64,000 bases of DNA from JAAYBG01 sp964411675 (lineage in GTDB: Bacteria > Bacillota_I > Bacilli_A > ML615J-28 > CAG-698), in assembly GCA_964411675.1 (NCBI GenBank), contig CAYPLR010000002.1, positions 43,765 to 107,764 of the forward strand. The letters are read 5' to 3'. Below, piece by piece: positions 33,388 to 41,544 of this stretch. The notes beneath the pieces were generated by a model. It made no database searches. It was not told the origin of the DNA and saw only the letters and a program-made list of their open reading frames with translations. Position 1 is the stretch's first letter, and each line of letters starts with the position of its first letter. Both the position numbers and the translations under genes were made by a program.

Positions 33388-33978
33388 ATGGATTTGCAAT
33401 TAAAAGACGGTTGGATAGAAGTCATTACTGGAAGTATGTATGCTGGGAAAACGGAAGAACTATTGCGAAGAATTAGAAGAATAGAATACGCGAAACGAAC
33501 TGTCATCGTTTTTAAACCTAAGATTGATGATCGCTATAGTAGCTGTGAGGTTGTTTCGCACAATAATGGAAGAACAAAGTCAGTTAATGTTACTAAAGCA
33601 GAAGATATATTAGATTATTTAGTCGAACCATATCCTTATGCGATTGCGATTGATGAGGTACAGTTTCTCGATGAAAAAATTATTGGTGTTTGTGAGAAGT
33701 TTGCCAATAAAGGTGTTCGAGTTATTGTTGCTGGATTAGATCGTAACTTTCGTGGAGAACCATTTGGAGTAATGCCTGAACTACTAGCAAGGGCCGAATA
33801 TGTTACTAAATTAGCAGCTATTTGTAGTGTTTGTGGTGCTCCTGCAACAAGGACACAACGCTTAATTAACGGAATGCCAGCAAATTATAGCGATCCAATT
33901 ATTTTAGTTGGAGCGAAAGAACAATACGAAGCTCGATGCCGACATTGTCATAGGGTCCCAGGGAAAAGCAATGATTAA
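33388..33978 (+). CDS. tdk: Thymidine kinase, type II
   Basis: Phosphorylates thymidine for salvage into dTMP. The P-loop GSMYAGKTEELLRR (about 14-27), the IAIDEVQFLD Walker B-like segment, GLDRNFRGEPFG and the zinc lasso with two Cys pairs (CSVC near 150 and CRHCH near the end) are all present; 196 residues is standard. The start follows TTAAGGAGATC. tadA begins inside its last codons, an eight-base overlap. Confidence 0.95.
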   Translation: MDLQLKDGWIEVITGSMYAGKTEELLRRIRRIEYAKRTVIVFKPKIDDRYSSCEVVSHNNGRTKSVNVTKAEDILDYLVEPYPYAIAIDEVQFLDEKIIGVCEKFANKGVRVIVAGLDRNFRGEPFGVMPELLARAEYVTKLAAICSVCGAPATRTQRLINGMPANYSDPIILVGAKEQYEARCRHCHRVPGKSND

Positions 33979-34435
33979 AAACGATGAATACTACATGAGA
34001 CTTGCTATATTAGAAGCAAAAAAAGCATATAGTAAGGGCGAGGTTCCTGTTGGTGCCATCATAGTTTATCAAGATAAAATCATTGCTCGTGGATACAATG
34101 TAAGAGAAACAAAGAAAAGTGTTTTTGGTCACGCAGAAATAGTAGCCATTATGAAAGCAACCAAAAAATTAAATCAGAAATTTCTTGATGGTTGTTCTTT
34201 GTATGTTACATTAGAGCCTTGTCTTATGTGTGCAGGAGCGATTCAAGCGGCAAGAATAAAAAAATTAATTTATAGCGCTAGAGAACCAAAGTTTGGTTCT
34301 TTAGAGAGTCAGGGAAATGTCTACCAAATATTCAAAGGGAACCATGATGTACAGGTAATCGGGGGATTGTTAGAAGAAGTTACGTCACAGATGATGAAAG
34401 ATTTTTTTAAGACAATAAGAGAAAACAAGCTATGA
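33971..34435 (+). CDS. tadA: tRNA-specific adenosine deaminase
   Basis: Converts A34 to inosine in tRNA-Arg(ACG). The 154-residue protein has the deaminase zinc site HAEI (His54, proton-shuttling Glu56) and PCLMC (Cys84, Cys87). A longer in-frame extension into tdk exists, but a start at 33971 gives the normal length and alignment, with CAGGGAAAA upstream. The SRP RNA gene follows, an arrangement common in Bacillota. Confidence 0.94.
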   Translation: MIKNDEYYMRLAILEAKKAYSKGEVPVGAIIVYQDKIIARGYNVRETKKSVFGHAEIVAIMKATKKLNQKFLDGCSLYVTLEPCLMCAGAIQAARIKKLIYSAREPKFGSLESQGNVYQIFKGNHDVQVIGGLLEEVTSQMMKDFFKTIRENKL

Positions 34436-34442
34436 TATTACC

Positions 34443-34471
34443 TTGCCAAAATCGAACATTAATGGTATAAT
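34443..34471 (+). promoter_or_regulatory. Promoter of the SRP RNA gene
   Basis: TTGCCA (34443-34448), 17-bp spacer, TATAAT (34466-34471), 11 bases before the first paired base of the RNA. Confidence 0.8.
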
Positions 34472-34481
34472 TTACGGGTAA

Positions 34482-34596
34482 TAATCTCGCTTTAAGTACC
34501 CATATTCAATATTAAGCAGTGAATCAGGTCAGGTCGTGATTGAAGCAGCCTTAAGCTTAACTTAGTATGTGAGTATGGGTACTTAAGGTGAGATTA
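34482..34596 (+). ncRNA. ffs: Signal recognition particle RNA (small bacterial type)
   Basis: The RNA scaffold of SRP that binds Ffh and helps target membrane and secreted proteins. The domain IV core is seen as TCAGGTCAGGTC...GAAGCAGCC (about 34524-34550). The 5' and 3' ends form one long hairpin: TAATCTC, TTAAGTACCCATA pair with TATGGGTACTTAA, GAGATTA; TTAAGC/GCTTAA forms an inner stem. About 115 bases, without Alu domain. The apex reads G-TGAT-T where most bacteria have C-GGAA-G. It is placed between tadA and dusB with its own promoter and terminator. Confidence 0.9.
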
Positions 34597-34612
34597 ATTA
34601 GGAAAGTGGAAG

Positions 34613-34641
34613 CTCTTATTGATAAGAGTTTTTTATTTTTT
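34613..34641 (+). terminator. Terminator of the SRP RNA gene
   Basis: CTCTTAT/ATAAGAG stem with a two-base centre, followed by TTTTTTATTTTTT. Confidence 0.85.
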
Positions 34642-34652
34642 AGGAGAAAAAT

Positions 34653-35630
34653 ATGTTTAAAATTGGAAATGTAGAAGTGAAAAATTCTATTGTGCTTGCT
34701 CCATTAGCTGGATATACAAATCAAGCCTATCGAAAAATAATCAAAGAATTCGGTGTGGGACTTGTTTATACAGAAATGATTAGTGCAAAAGGACTCATTT
34801 ACGATAATGATAAAACTTGGTATTTAACGGAAATAGCAGATAATGAACATCCGATAGCTGTGCAACTATTTGGTGGAAACGCTGAAGATTTAGTCAAAGC
34901 AGCGATTATGATTGATCAAAAAACAAAGGCTGATATTATTGATATTAATATGGGATGCCCAGTAAAGAAGGTTATCAAAGCTGAATCTGGTGTAAAAATG
35001 ATGCTGGATATCAAGAAAGCCTACAACATTGTTAGTCAGGTAGTGCAAGCCGTAAAAAAGCCAGTTAGTATAAAAATGCGAGCAGGTTGGGATCATCAAA
35101 ATATCAACTGTTCTGAATTTGCAAAAGCGATGGAACAAGCGGGAGTGGCATTAATTACCATTCATGGTAGAACTAAAAGCGATTTGTATGGAGGGCATGT
35201 TAACCTAGACTATATAAAAAAGGTAAAAGAAAGTGTTAAAATCCCTGTTATTGGTAATGGTGACATCAAATCCGTGAAAGATGCAGTAAAAATGTTAGAG
35301 TATACAAATGCCGATGGAATCATGGTTGGTAGGGGAACCTTTGGTAACCCATGGTTAATAAGAGATTTAGTAGATTATTTCTCTGGTAAAACAACCGATG
35401 CACCACCAACAAAAAAAGAAAAAGTCACTATGATTAGACGACATTTTCAAGAATTATTGCAAATAAAAGCGGAAAAAATCGCAGTATTAGAAATGCGCAC
35501 ATTAGCAGCATGGTATGTGAAGGGATTTCATTACGCAAAAGAATTCAAACAAAAATTAATCAGTATCAAAACAAAAGAAGAAATGAATTTACTAATAAAT
35601 GAACTGGAAAAGAGTATAGACGAGGAATAA
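34653..35630 (+). CDS. dusB: tRNA-dihydrouridine synthase
   Basis: FMN enzyme that reduces uridines in the tRNA D-loop. VLAPLAGYTNQAYRKI, the catalytic-Cys region INMGCPVKKVIKAESGVKMM, VSIKMRAGWD, TIHGRTKSDLYGG and GNGDIKS...GIMVGRGTFGNPW are in the order of the DusB group; 325 residues is standard. The start follows TAGGAGAAAAAT. It stands first in the operon that carries the fused lysA gene three bases downstream; I see no terminator between them, so this housekeeping gene may read into the salvage genes. Confidence 0.93.
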   Translation: MFKIGNVEVKNSIVLAPLAGYTNQAYRKIIKEFGVGLVYTEMISAKGLIYDNDKTWYLTEIADNEHPIAVQLFGGNAEDLVKAAIMIDQKTKADIIDINMGCPVKKVIKAESGVKMMLDIKKAYNIVSQVVQAVKKPVSIKMRAGWDHQNINCSEFAKAMEQAGVALITIHGRTKSDLYGGHVNLDYIKKVKESVKIPVIGNGDIKSVKDAVKMLEYTNADGIMVGRGTFGNPWLIRDLVDYFSGKTTDAPPTKKEKVTMIRRHFQELLQIKAEKIAVLEMRTLAAWYVKGFHYAKEFKQKLISIKTKEEMNLLINELEKSIDEE

Positions 35631-35633
35631 TAA

Positions 35634-37841
35634 ATGATAACAAAATCGATGCATGTTCAAGACAATGTTTTATATATGGGAGAATATAGTTTAGTAGATC
35701 TTGCAAAAAAGTATGGAACTCCCCTATATGTATATGATGAAGTAGGAATAAACAATAAAATAGAAAAATTTAAAAACAATTTTAAAAGCAATCAATTCGA
35801 ATGTGAAGTAGTATATGCTTCTAAAGCATTTATCGCACCATATTTATGCAAGATTCTTGCTCAAAATAATTTTAGTATTGATTCTGTGAGCGAAGGAGAT
35901 TTATATTTAATTAATAAAAGTGGCTTCCCAATGAATAAAGTAGTTGCTCATGGTAATAATAAACTAATGAGTGAATTGATGCTAGCTTTAGATTATGGAG
36001 TAGAATATTTAGTTGTTGATAATCTTACTGAATTATTAAAATTAGAATATTTAGCTAATCGAAAGCAAAAACCCTTAAAGACATTAATTAGAGTTAATCC
36101 AGGGATTGAAGCTCATACACATGCTTACATTGAGACTGCAAATTTAAGCTCTAAGTTTGGTGAGTCAATTTTTGCTACCGATATTTTAGAACAAATGATA
36201 GCTGTTTATCGCAATTCAAAATATTTAACTTTAGAAGGATTCCATGCGCATATAGGTTCACAAATTAATAATCCCAATAGTTTTCTTTCAGAAGTAAAAA
36301 CGATGTGTCAATTCATGCGTAACTTTTCAGAAAAAACAGGATTTTCTTTTCGAGCATTAGATATTGGTGGTGGCTTTGCTATTAAATATTTGGATGATGA
36401 TGTTGAAATAGATTTACCTACCATGTTACAGTTAATTGTGAAAGCAGTAGAAGAAGAAAATGCAAAATCAGAAACAATGAAAATTGAAAAATTGATGATA
36501 GAACCAGGAAGATCACTAGTAGGTGATTCTGGAGTTACGCTTTATACATGCGGAAGTAAAAAGACAACCTATAATGGTAAAAATTATATCTTTGTTGATG
36601 GTGGAATGTCAGATAATATTCGTCCCGCTTTATATCAGGCAAAATACTCAGTTGATGTAGTGAATCATGTCGTTTCACCAACAAAAGAAAAATATGATGT
36701 GGTTGGAAAATGCTGCGAAAGCGGGGATATCATTGTCACTGATACAATGATTGGTGAAATTCATAAAGGCGACATTATGGTAGTGTATTCTACTGGTGCT
36801 TATTGCTATTCAATGTCAATGAACTATAACAGCTTAGCAAGAGGTGCAGTTATTTTTGTAAATGGGGATAAAATTACAACAGCAATAAGGAGACAAAGTT
36901 TTGAACACATGTTTGAAACCTGTGTTTTTGAGGAGAAAGATATGAAGATATTTGATATTCACAGCGATATGTTATATGATTTGAATAAACAAAGCTTATT
37001 AGGAAACCATACAAGATTTAAAGATTACCATGTTCCTCAATTGCAAAATAGTTGCATTAAAGGAGCAGTTTGGACGATGTATTCACCTGATGATTTCAAT
37101 TTATTGGAAGCGGTGAAGCGAGCAATCAACAAAATTGATTTACAGGAGTTACCAGGGTTTGAAGTTATCTTGGGGCTTGAAGGGCTACGAAACCTAGAAA
37201 AAGTGGAAGATATCAACCAATTATACGAACTAGGCTTTAGACATGCGATGCTAACATGGAATGAAGAAAACAAATATGCGACGGGTGTTGGAGGCAATGC
37301 AAATAGAGGATTAACTGAAGAAGGCATACGTCTAGTAAAACGCATGGAAGAACTAGGTATGATTATTGACTTGGCGCATTTAAATGAAAAAAGTTTTTAT
37401 GATGTCTTAAAAGTTGTAAACAAGAATATTGTTTATTCTCATGGATGTGTAAAAGACATTTGTAATCATCGTCGTAATGTCACAAATGAGCAAATGCTTG
37501 CTTTAAAAGCAGTTGATGGTTTGTTAGGATTAACACTAGCAAAAAACTTTGTGAGTCCAATAGAAGAAGAAAAAGATTTGGCCCACTTCTTAAATCATCT
37601 AGATAAAGCGATAGATGTAATGGGAATCGATCATGTTTGCTTTGGCTTTGATTTCATGGATTATTTGTCAGAATTTCCTAATGATAATATCATTGATGTA
37701 CCAAATGCAACAAAAGCATTTCGCATTATTGATGGAATGAGAGAAAGAGGTTACACGGAAGAAGAAATAGAAAAGATTTGTTGGAGCAATTTTTACAATC
37801 GATATAAAAACAAGGTTGTCTTAAGAGGAGAAAAGAAATGA
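35634..37841 (+). CDS. lysA: Diaminopimelate decarboxylase fused to M19 dipeptidase
   Basis: One frame of 735 residues carries two whole enzymes. Residues 1-430 are a PLP fold III decarboxylase of the LysA type: YASKAF with PLP-Lys64, GFHAHIGSQI, DIGGGFAIKY, EPGRSLVGDSG and KCCESGDI. Residues 437-730 are a membrane-dipeptidase (M19) domain with FDIHSDML (His-x-Asp zinc ligands), LGLEGLRNL (bridging Glu), VYSHGCV, HRRNV and GFDFMDYL. The junction lacks a linker: GAGGAGAAAGATATG (ATG at 36942, in frame, codon 437) has the look of a normal ribosome site and start of a separate gene, so the dipeptidase may also be made alone. Likely roles: DAP to lysine, and cleavage of dipeptides including those with D-residues. 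Confidence 0.88.
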   Translation: MITKSMHVQDNVLYMGEYSLVDLAKKYGTPLYVYDEVGINNKIEKFKNNFKSNQFECEVVYASKAFIAPYLCKILAQNNFSIDSVSEGDLYLINKSGFPMNKVVAHGNNKLMSELMLALDYGVEYLVVDNLTELLKLEYLANRKQKPLKTLIRVNPGIEAHTHAYIETANLSSKFGESIFATDILEQMIAVYRNSKYLTLEGFHAHIGSQINNPNSFLSEVKTMCQFMRNFSEKTGFSFRALDIGGGFAIKYLDDDVEIDLPTMLQLIVKAVEEENAKSETMKIEKLMIEPGRSLVGDSGVTLYTCGSKKTTYNGKNYIFVDGGMSDNIRPALYQAKYSVDVVNHVVSPTKEKYDVVGKCCESGDIIVTDTMIGEIHKGDIMVVYSTGAYCYSMSMNYNSLARGAVIFVNGDKITTAIRRQSFEHMFETCVFEEKDMKIFDIHSDMLYDLNKQSLLGNHTRFKDYHVPQLQNSCIKGAVWTMYSPDDFNLLEAVKRAINKIDLQELPGFEVILGLEGLRNLEKVEDINQLYELGFRHAMLTWNEENKYATGVGGNANRGLTEEGIRLVKRMEELGMIIDLAHLNEKSFYDVLKVVNKNIVYSHGCVKDICNHRRNVTNEQMLALKAVDGLLGLTLAKNFVSPIEEEKDLAHFLNHLDKAIDVMGIDHVCFGFDFMDYLSEFPNDNIIDVPNATKAFRIIDGMRERGYTEEEIEKICWSNFYNRYKNKVVLRGEKK

Positions 37842-38926
37842 TAAAGGGTAAAGTCGAAGGATTAGATAATCTAATTAAAAAAGCACTGGAAGATGAAACA
37901 TTTCCAGGAGCAAACTATTGTTTAATTACTGATAAAGATGAAATCTATGGATGCTTTGGAAAGAAAGCAATTTATCCAGAAGTAGAAGAAAATGATATTG
38001 ATACCTTATATGATATGGCTTCCTGTAGTAAGGTAATCAGCACAACAACTTCGATTATGATGTTATTAGAGCAAGGTAAATTAAGACTTTATGATTCGGT
38101 TAAAAAATATATCCCTCGTTTTCGCTATGATAAGATAACCATATGGGATTTGCTAACTCATTCATCGGGATTACCTTCTGATATTATTCGAGCATCTCGA
38201 TTACAAAGTCGTGAAGAAGCATTGGATAAAATCTTTGATTCGCTATTAATCTACGAAAAAAATACAAAAATTGTCTATTCGGATTTAGGATTTATTTTGT
38301 TGGGGTTGGTTGTTGAAGAAATCAGTGGAATGAAACTTGATGAGTTTGCTCAAAAAAATGTATTTATCCCATTAGAAATGACATCAACAGGCTATAATCC
38401 TAAAGATGAAAAAAGATGTGCACCAACAGAAGAACGAAAAGATGATGTATACCATGGGGTTTTACGAGGAAAAGTCCATGATGAAAAAGCGTATATCCTT
38501 GGAGGAGTAGCAGGACATGCTGGACTGTTCTCTTGTGTTAAAGATTTGAGTCATTTTATTAAAATGATTTTAAATGATGGCGTTTATAAAGGAAAACAAA
38601 TCTTAAGTAAAGCAACGATTGATTTATTATTTACACCACAAGTAGCCATGAAAAACAGTATCTCTTTAGATGACGATACGAGAGGATTGGGATGGATTGT
38701 TAGAGGAACTGTATGTTCTGCAGGTGATTTAGCAAGTCCACAAACCATATTACATACAGGCTTTACAGGAACTAATATTTTTATTGATCGTATTAACAGG
38801 GTTGGTTTTTCTATGCTATCTAATCGTGTTCATCCAACACGGGAGAATGTGAAAATCATACCATTTAGAGGTATGTTAGGCAATTATATCATAGCTAATT
38901 TTGGAGGAAGAAATAATGGAAATTAA
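37838..38926 (+). CDS. Beta-lactamase-fold serine hydrolase, AmiE-like
   Basis: A 362-residue member of the class C beta-lactamase/DD-peptidase fold. The active-site SxxK is SCSK (62-65), the second motif is YSD (near 147; usually YxN) and the third is HTG (near 308), so catalysis is plausible. It has no signal peptide. Bacillus AmiE (YbbE), which removes L-alanine-linked peptides from MurNAc after NagZ action, belongs to this fold and sits in a muropeptide-rescue operon; by context I prefer that reading, but an esterase or D-peptidase is also possible. The start overlaps the previous stop (ATGA). Confidence 0.72.
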   Translation: MIKGKVEGLDNLIKKALEDETFPGANYCLITDKDEIYGCFGKKAIYPEVEENDIDTLYDMASCSKVISTTTSIMMLLEQGKLRLYDSVKKYIPRFRYDKITIWDLLTHSSGLPSDIIRASRLQSREEALDKIFDSLLIYEKNTKIVYSDLGFILLGLVVEEISGMKLDEFAQKNVFIPLEMTSTGYNPKDEKRCAPTEERKDDVYHGVLRGKVHDEKAYILGGVAGHAGLFSCVKDLSHFIKMILNDGVYKGKQILSKATIDLLFTPQVAMKNSISLDDDTRGLGWIVRGTVCSAGDLASPQTILHTGFTGTNIFIDRINRVGFSMLSNRVHPTRENVKIIPFRGMLGNYIIANFGGRNNGN

Positions 38927-39899
38927 AAGTTTTAATAAGGAAATGGTTAGTGATGTAGTAAAACTATGGAATGAGAGTGTTGTACCCTATTCTATATTTG
39001 CAGAGTTTACCGATGAAAGCTTCACAGAAAAATTTTTAAACAATCCTTTTTATGATAATGATGGTAGTTGTGTTGTCTTTGAAAAGGGTAAAATTATTGC
39101 TTTTGGTAATGCTACTTATAACAACAATGGCCTAGAACCAGAAAAAACACCAGGATATATTACTTGTATCGCTGTCGATAAAGATTATTGGCGTCAAGGA
39201 ATTGGTAGTAAAGTGTTACTTTATCTTGAAACATTCTTAAAAAGCAAGGGGAAAACATTTATTCGTACTTTTTTCGCAAATCCAATCAACTTAAAATGGT
39301 ATGTTCCTGGTTATCATAAACACGAACATGCTGGAGCTCCTGCGGTTGAAATCAATAGTCCATTTTACTTTTTGCTAATGGCCAATGGATATAATACTAA
39401 TGGCCAACAAGATGCTTATCATGTTGATCTAACAAAATTTAAAATGCCACAAAAGGTATTAGACAAAATCGCTGAAAATGAAAAAGATGGATATACAATT
39501 ACTATTTATGATGAGAAAAAGCATCACGGCTTTAATGAGTTGTTTGATGCTTTAGGCAGTGAAGGTTGGAGACAAGCAATCAATAATAATCTTGCGAAAG
39601 AAAAGCCATTACCAATTTTAATAGTTCAAAAAGATGGAGAAATTCTTGGCTTTACTGGCCCAATTAACAACGAACCAAGCGGTAGAGCATATTTAGCGGG
39701 TGTAGCAATTCATCCTAAAGCTCAGGCTCGTGGTTTAGGAAAAACGATGTTTTGTTCGTTGTGCCAAGTATCCAAAGAAAATGGCTCTACCTTCATGACA
39801 TTATTTACAGGTTCAGATAACAAAGCGAGAAATATATATCTATATGCAGGATTAAGAGTAATTCGTTCATTTGCAATTATGAGAAAGGAACTTGTTTAA
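38916..39899 (+). CDS. Two-domain GNAT acetyltransferase
   Basis: A 327-residue protein with two GNAT domains in tandem. The N-terminal one has the acetyl-CoA loop VDKDYWRQGIGSKVL (near 90) and the C-terminal one IHPKAQARGLGKTMF (near 268); both match the R/Q-x-x-G-x-G/A motif. The start is the ATG at 38916 after GGAGGAAGAAATA, overlapping the previous gene by 11 bases. The substrate is not known; because a deacetylase gene follows directly and a related two-domain GNAT lies beside nagB, an amino sugar or cell-wall peptide is a reasonable guess. Confidence 0.75.
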   Translation: MEIKSFNKEMVSDVVKLWNESVVPYSIFAEFTDESFTEKFLNNPFYDNDGSCVVFEKGKIIAFGNATYNNNGLEPEKTPGYITCIAVDKDYWRQGIGSKVLLYLETFLKSKGKTFIRTFFANPINLKWYVPGYHKHEHAGAPAVEINSPFYFLLMANGYNTNGQQDAYHVDLTKFKMPQKVLDKIAENEKDGYTITIYDEKKHHGFNELFDALGSEGWRQAINNNLAKEKPLPILIVQKDGEILGFTGPINNEPSGRAYLAGVAIHPKAQARGLGKTMFCSLCQVSKENGSTFMTLFTGSDNKARNIYLYAGLRVIRSFAIMRKELV

Positions 39900-39900
39900 A

Positions 39901-40590
39901 ATGGCAAAAACATTTATGGCAATTGGAGGACATGTTGGTGATATGGAACTAACAGCGGGGTGCGTATTAGCCCATCAAGCTGTTCACCAAGATAAAATTA
40001 TCACAGTTGCTCTAACTGCTGGGGAAAGAGGAAACCCCAAAAACATGAGTCAAGCAGATTACCGTGTGCAAAAAGTAAAAGAAGCACAGGAGTTTGCAGA
40101 AATGTTAAATGGTGAAGCAATCGTTCTTGATTATCCGGATGGTGAACTTCCTGATAACGAAGAAGTGAGATGGCAAGTAGCCGCTTTAATTAGAAAATAT
40201 CGACCTAATGTCATATTTACTCATTGGGAAAAAAGCATGCACAAAGACCATGCTACAACAAATAAAATAGTTGTAGATGCTTCTTTTTGGGCAGGTATCG
40301 ATGTAGGAAATAAATTAGAAGGAACTCCTTGTTGGGCACCTGTTTATTTTTGTGAAAACTGGGAAGATAGAGAAGATTTTGATCCTTACATGATTGTTGA
40401 TTGTAGCGATGGCTATGACTTATGGTGTAAGGCGATTCAAAAACATTGGTTTATTATGAATAGCCCTTCGTTTAGATATTATGATTATTATACACACTTG
40501 ACTTATGTGCGAGGAGCATTAGGAAAATATCAACATGCACAGTGCTTCAATGTCAAAGGATATCAAAAATTTACCAAGGTTACTTTTTAA
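39901..40590 (+). CDS. PIG-L/LmbE-family deacetylase
   Basis: Zinc-dependent N-deacetylases of this family act on GlcNAc-type sugars (BshB, MshB, DiacChbDac). The usual AHPDDxE metal motif is seen as GGHVGDME (about 8-15), keeping His, Asp and Glu, and the second His site is HKDH (near 118). LDYPDGELPDNEEV and the VIFTHWEKSMHKDH segment are family-typical. At 229 residues it is of normal length. It has no signal peptide, so it works on imported sugar in the cytoplasm. I start at the ATG at 39901; a TTG nine bases earlier is in the previous gene. Confidence 0.82.
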   Translation: MAKTFMAIGGHVGDMELTAGCVLAHQAVHQDKIITVALTAGERGNPKNMSQADYRVQKVKEAQEFAEMLNGEAIVLDYPDGELPDNEEVRWQVAALIRKYRPNVIFTHWEKSMHKDHATTNKIVVDASFWAGIDVGNKLEGTPCWAPVYFCENWEDREDFDPYMIVDCSDGYDLWCKAIQKHWFIMNSPSFRYYDYYTHLTYVRGALGKYQHAQCFNVKGYQKFTKVTF

Positions 40591-40592
40591 CT

Positions 40593-41531
40593 ATGAAGAA
40601 TAAACCAAACAAGTTGAAAACGAATGATACCATAGGTTTGGTTTGCCCGGCCTTTAAAAACCCAGATTCCTCCTCAACAGAAAGAGCAATTGAATATCTT
40701 ACAAGCAAAGGTTATCGTGTAAAAGTCGGAGAAACTTGCTATGCTAGTGAAGGATACCTAGCGGGAAGTGATCAATTACGGGCACAAGATTTGGAAAAAA
40801 TGTTTCTCGATGATGAAGTGAAAGCAATTATTTGCATGCGCGGTGGTTATGGGGCAAGTCGAATGGTAGACTTGATTGATTATGAAAAAATAAAAAACCA
40901 TCCTAAAACATTTATTGGATATAGTGATATTACTGTATTGCTAAATGCAATTTACCATAAAGCAAAAGTGCCAACAGTTCATGGAATGGTAGGGTTTGCT
41001 TTTGGAACAGAGAAGTTTGCTGGTGAAAGCGAAAACGACTTTTGGAAATTTATACTGGAAAATCAAGAGAAACGGGTCTTAAAAGACCCATTAGATCAAA
41101 CAAAAACCCTAGTAGGAGGGACATGTTGTGGTGAACTTGTTGGTGGTAATTTAAGCTTATTAGCAACAATGATCGCTAGCGATTATGGAGCCGATTTCTC
41201 AAATAAGATTCTTTTTATTGAAGAAGTCGAAGAGGAACCCTATAAGCTAGATCGATATTTTTCAACTTTACGTCTTTCTGGTAAACTTGAAAAAGTAAAA
41301 GGATTTGTCTTTGGCTACTTTACAGAGTGTGAACCTTCAGAAAAAAGAAAAGGGACACAGACGTATGTTGATCTAATTAAAGAGTATTTTGCTCATTATC
41401 AAAAACCTATTATTTATGACTTCCCATCAGGACATTCTTATCCATTCATTAACCTTCCAATTGGTGTTAAAGTAAAACTAGATGCTGATGAAAGAAGTAT
41501 AACCATTATGGAAGAATTCTATAAAGAATAA
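40593..41531 (+). CDS. LD-carboxypeptidase (peptidase S66)
   Basis: S66 peptidases cleave the L-Lys/DAP-D-Ala bond of muropeptides during cell-wall recycling (LdcA), or act as MccF-type self-immunity enzymes. The catalytic Ser is in GYSDIT (Ser111), the Glu is in FIEEVEEEPYKLDR (about 205-210) and the His is in PSGHSYPF (about 283). MRGGYGASR (82-90) is the substrate loop. The length of 312 fits. It is cytoplasmic. The start at 40593 gives the best alignment; the frame extends upstream into the deacetylase gene, but no better site is present. Confidence 0.88.
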   Translation: MKNKPNKLKTNDTIGLVCPAFKNPDSSSTERAIEYLTSKGYRVKVGETCYASEGYLAGSDQLRAQDLEKMFLDDEVKAIICMRGGYGASRMVDLIDYEKIKNHPKTFIGYSDITVLLNAIYHKAKVPTVHGMVGFAFGTEKFAGESENDFWKFILENQEKRVLKDPLDQTKTLVGGTCCGELVGGNLSLLATMIASDYGADFSNKILFIEEVEEEPYKLDRYFSTLRLSGKLEKVKGFVFGYFTECEPSEKRKGTQTYVDLIKEYFAHYQKPIIYDFPSGHSYPFINLPIGVKVKLDADERSITIMEEFYKE

Positions 41532-41544
41532 AAAAGGAGAAAGT

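Noticed and set aside
33908..33970. N-terminal extension of TadA
   Set aside because: Overlaps tdk deeply and adds residues not seen in the family; the ATG at 33971 gives a normal TadA.
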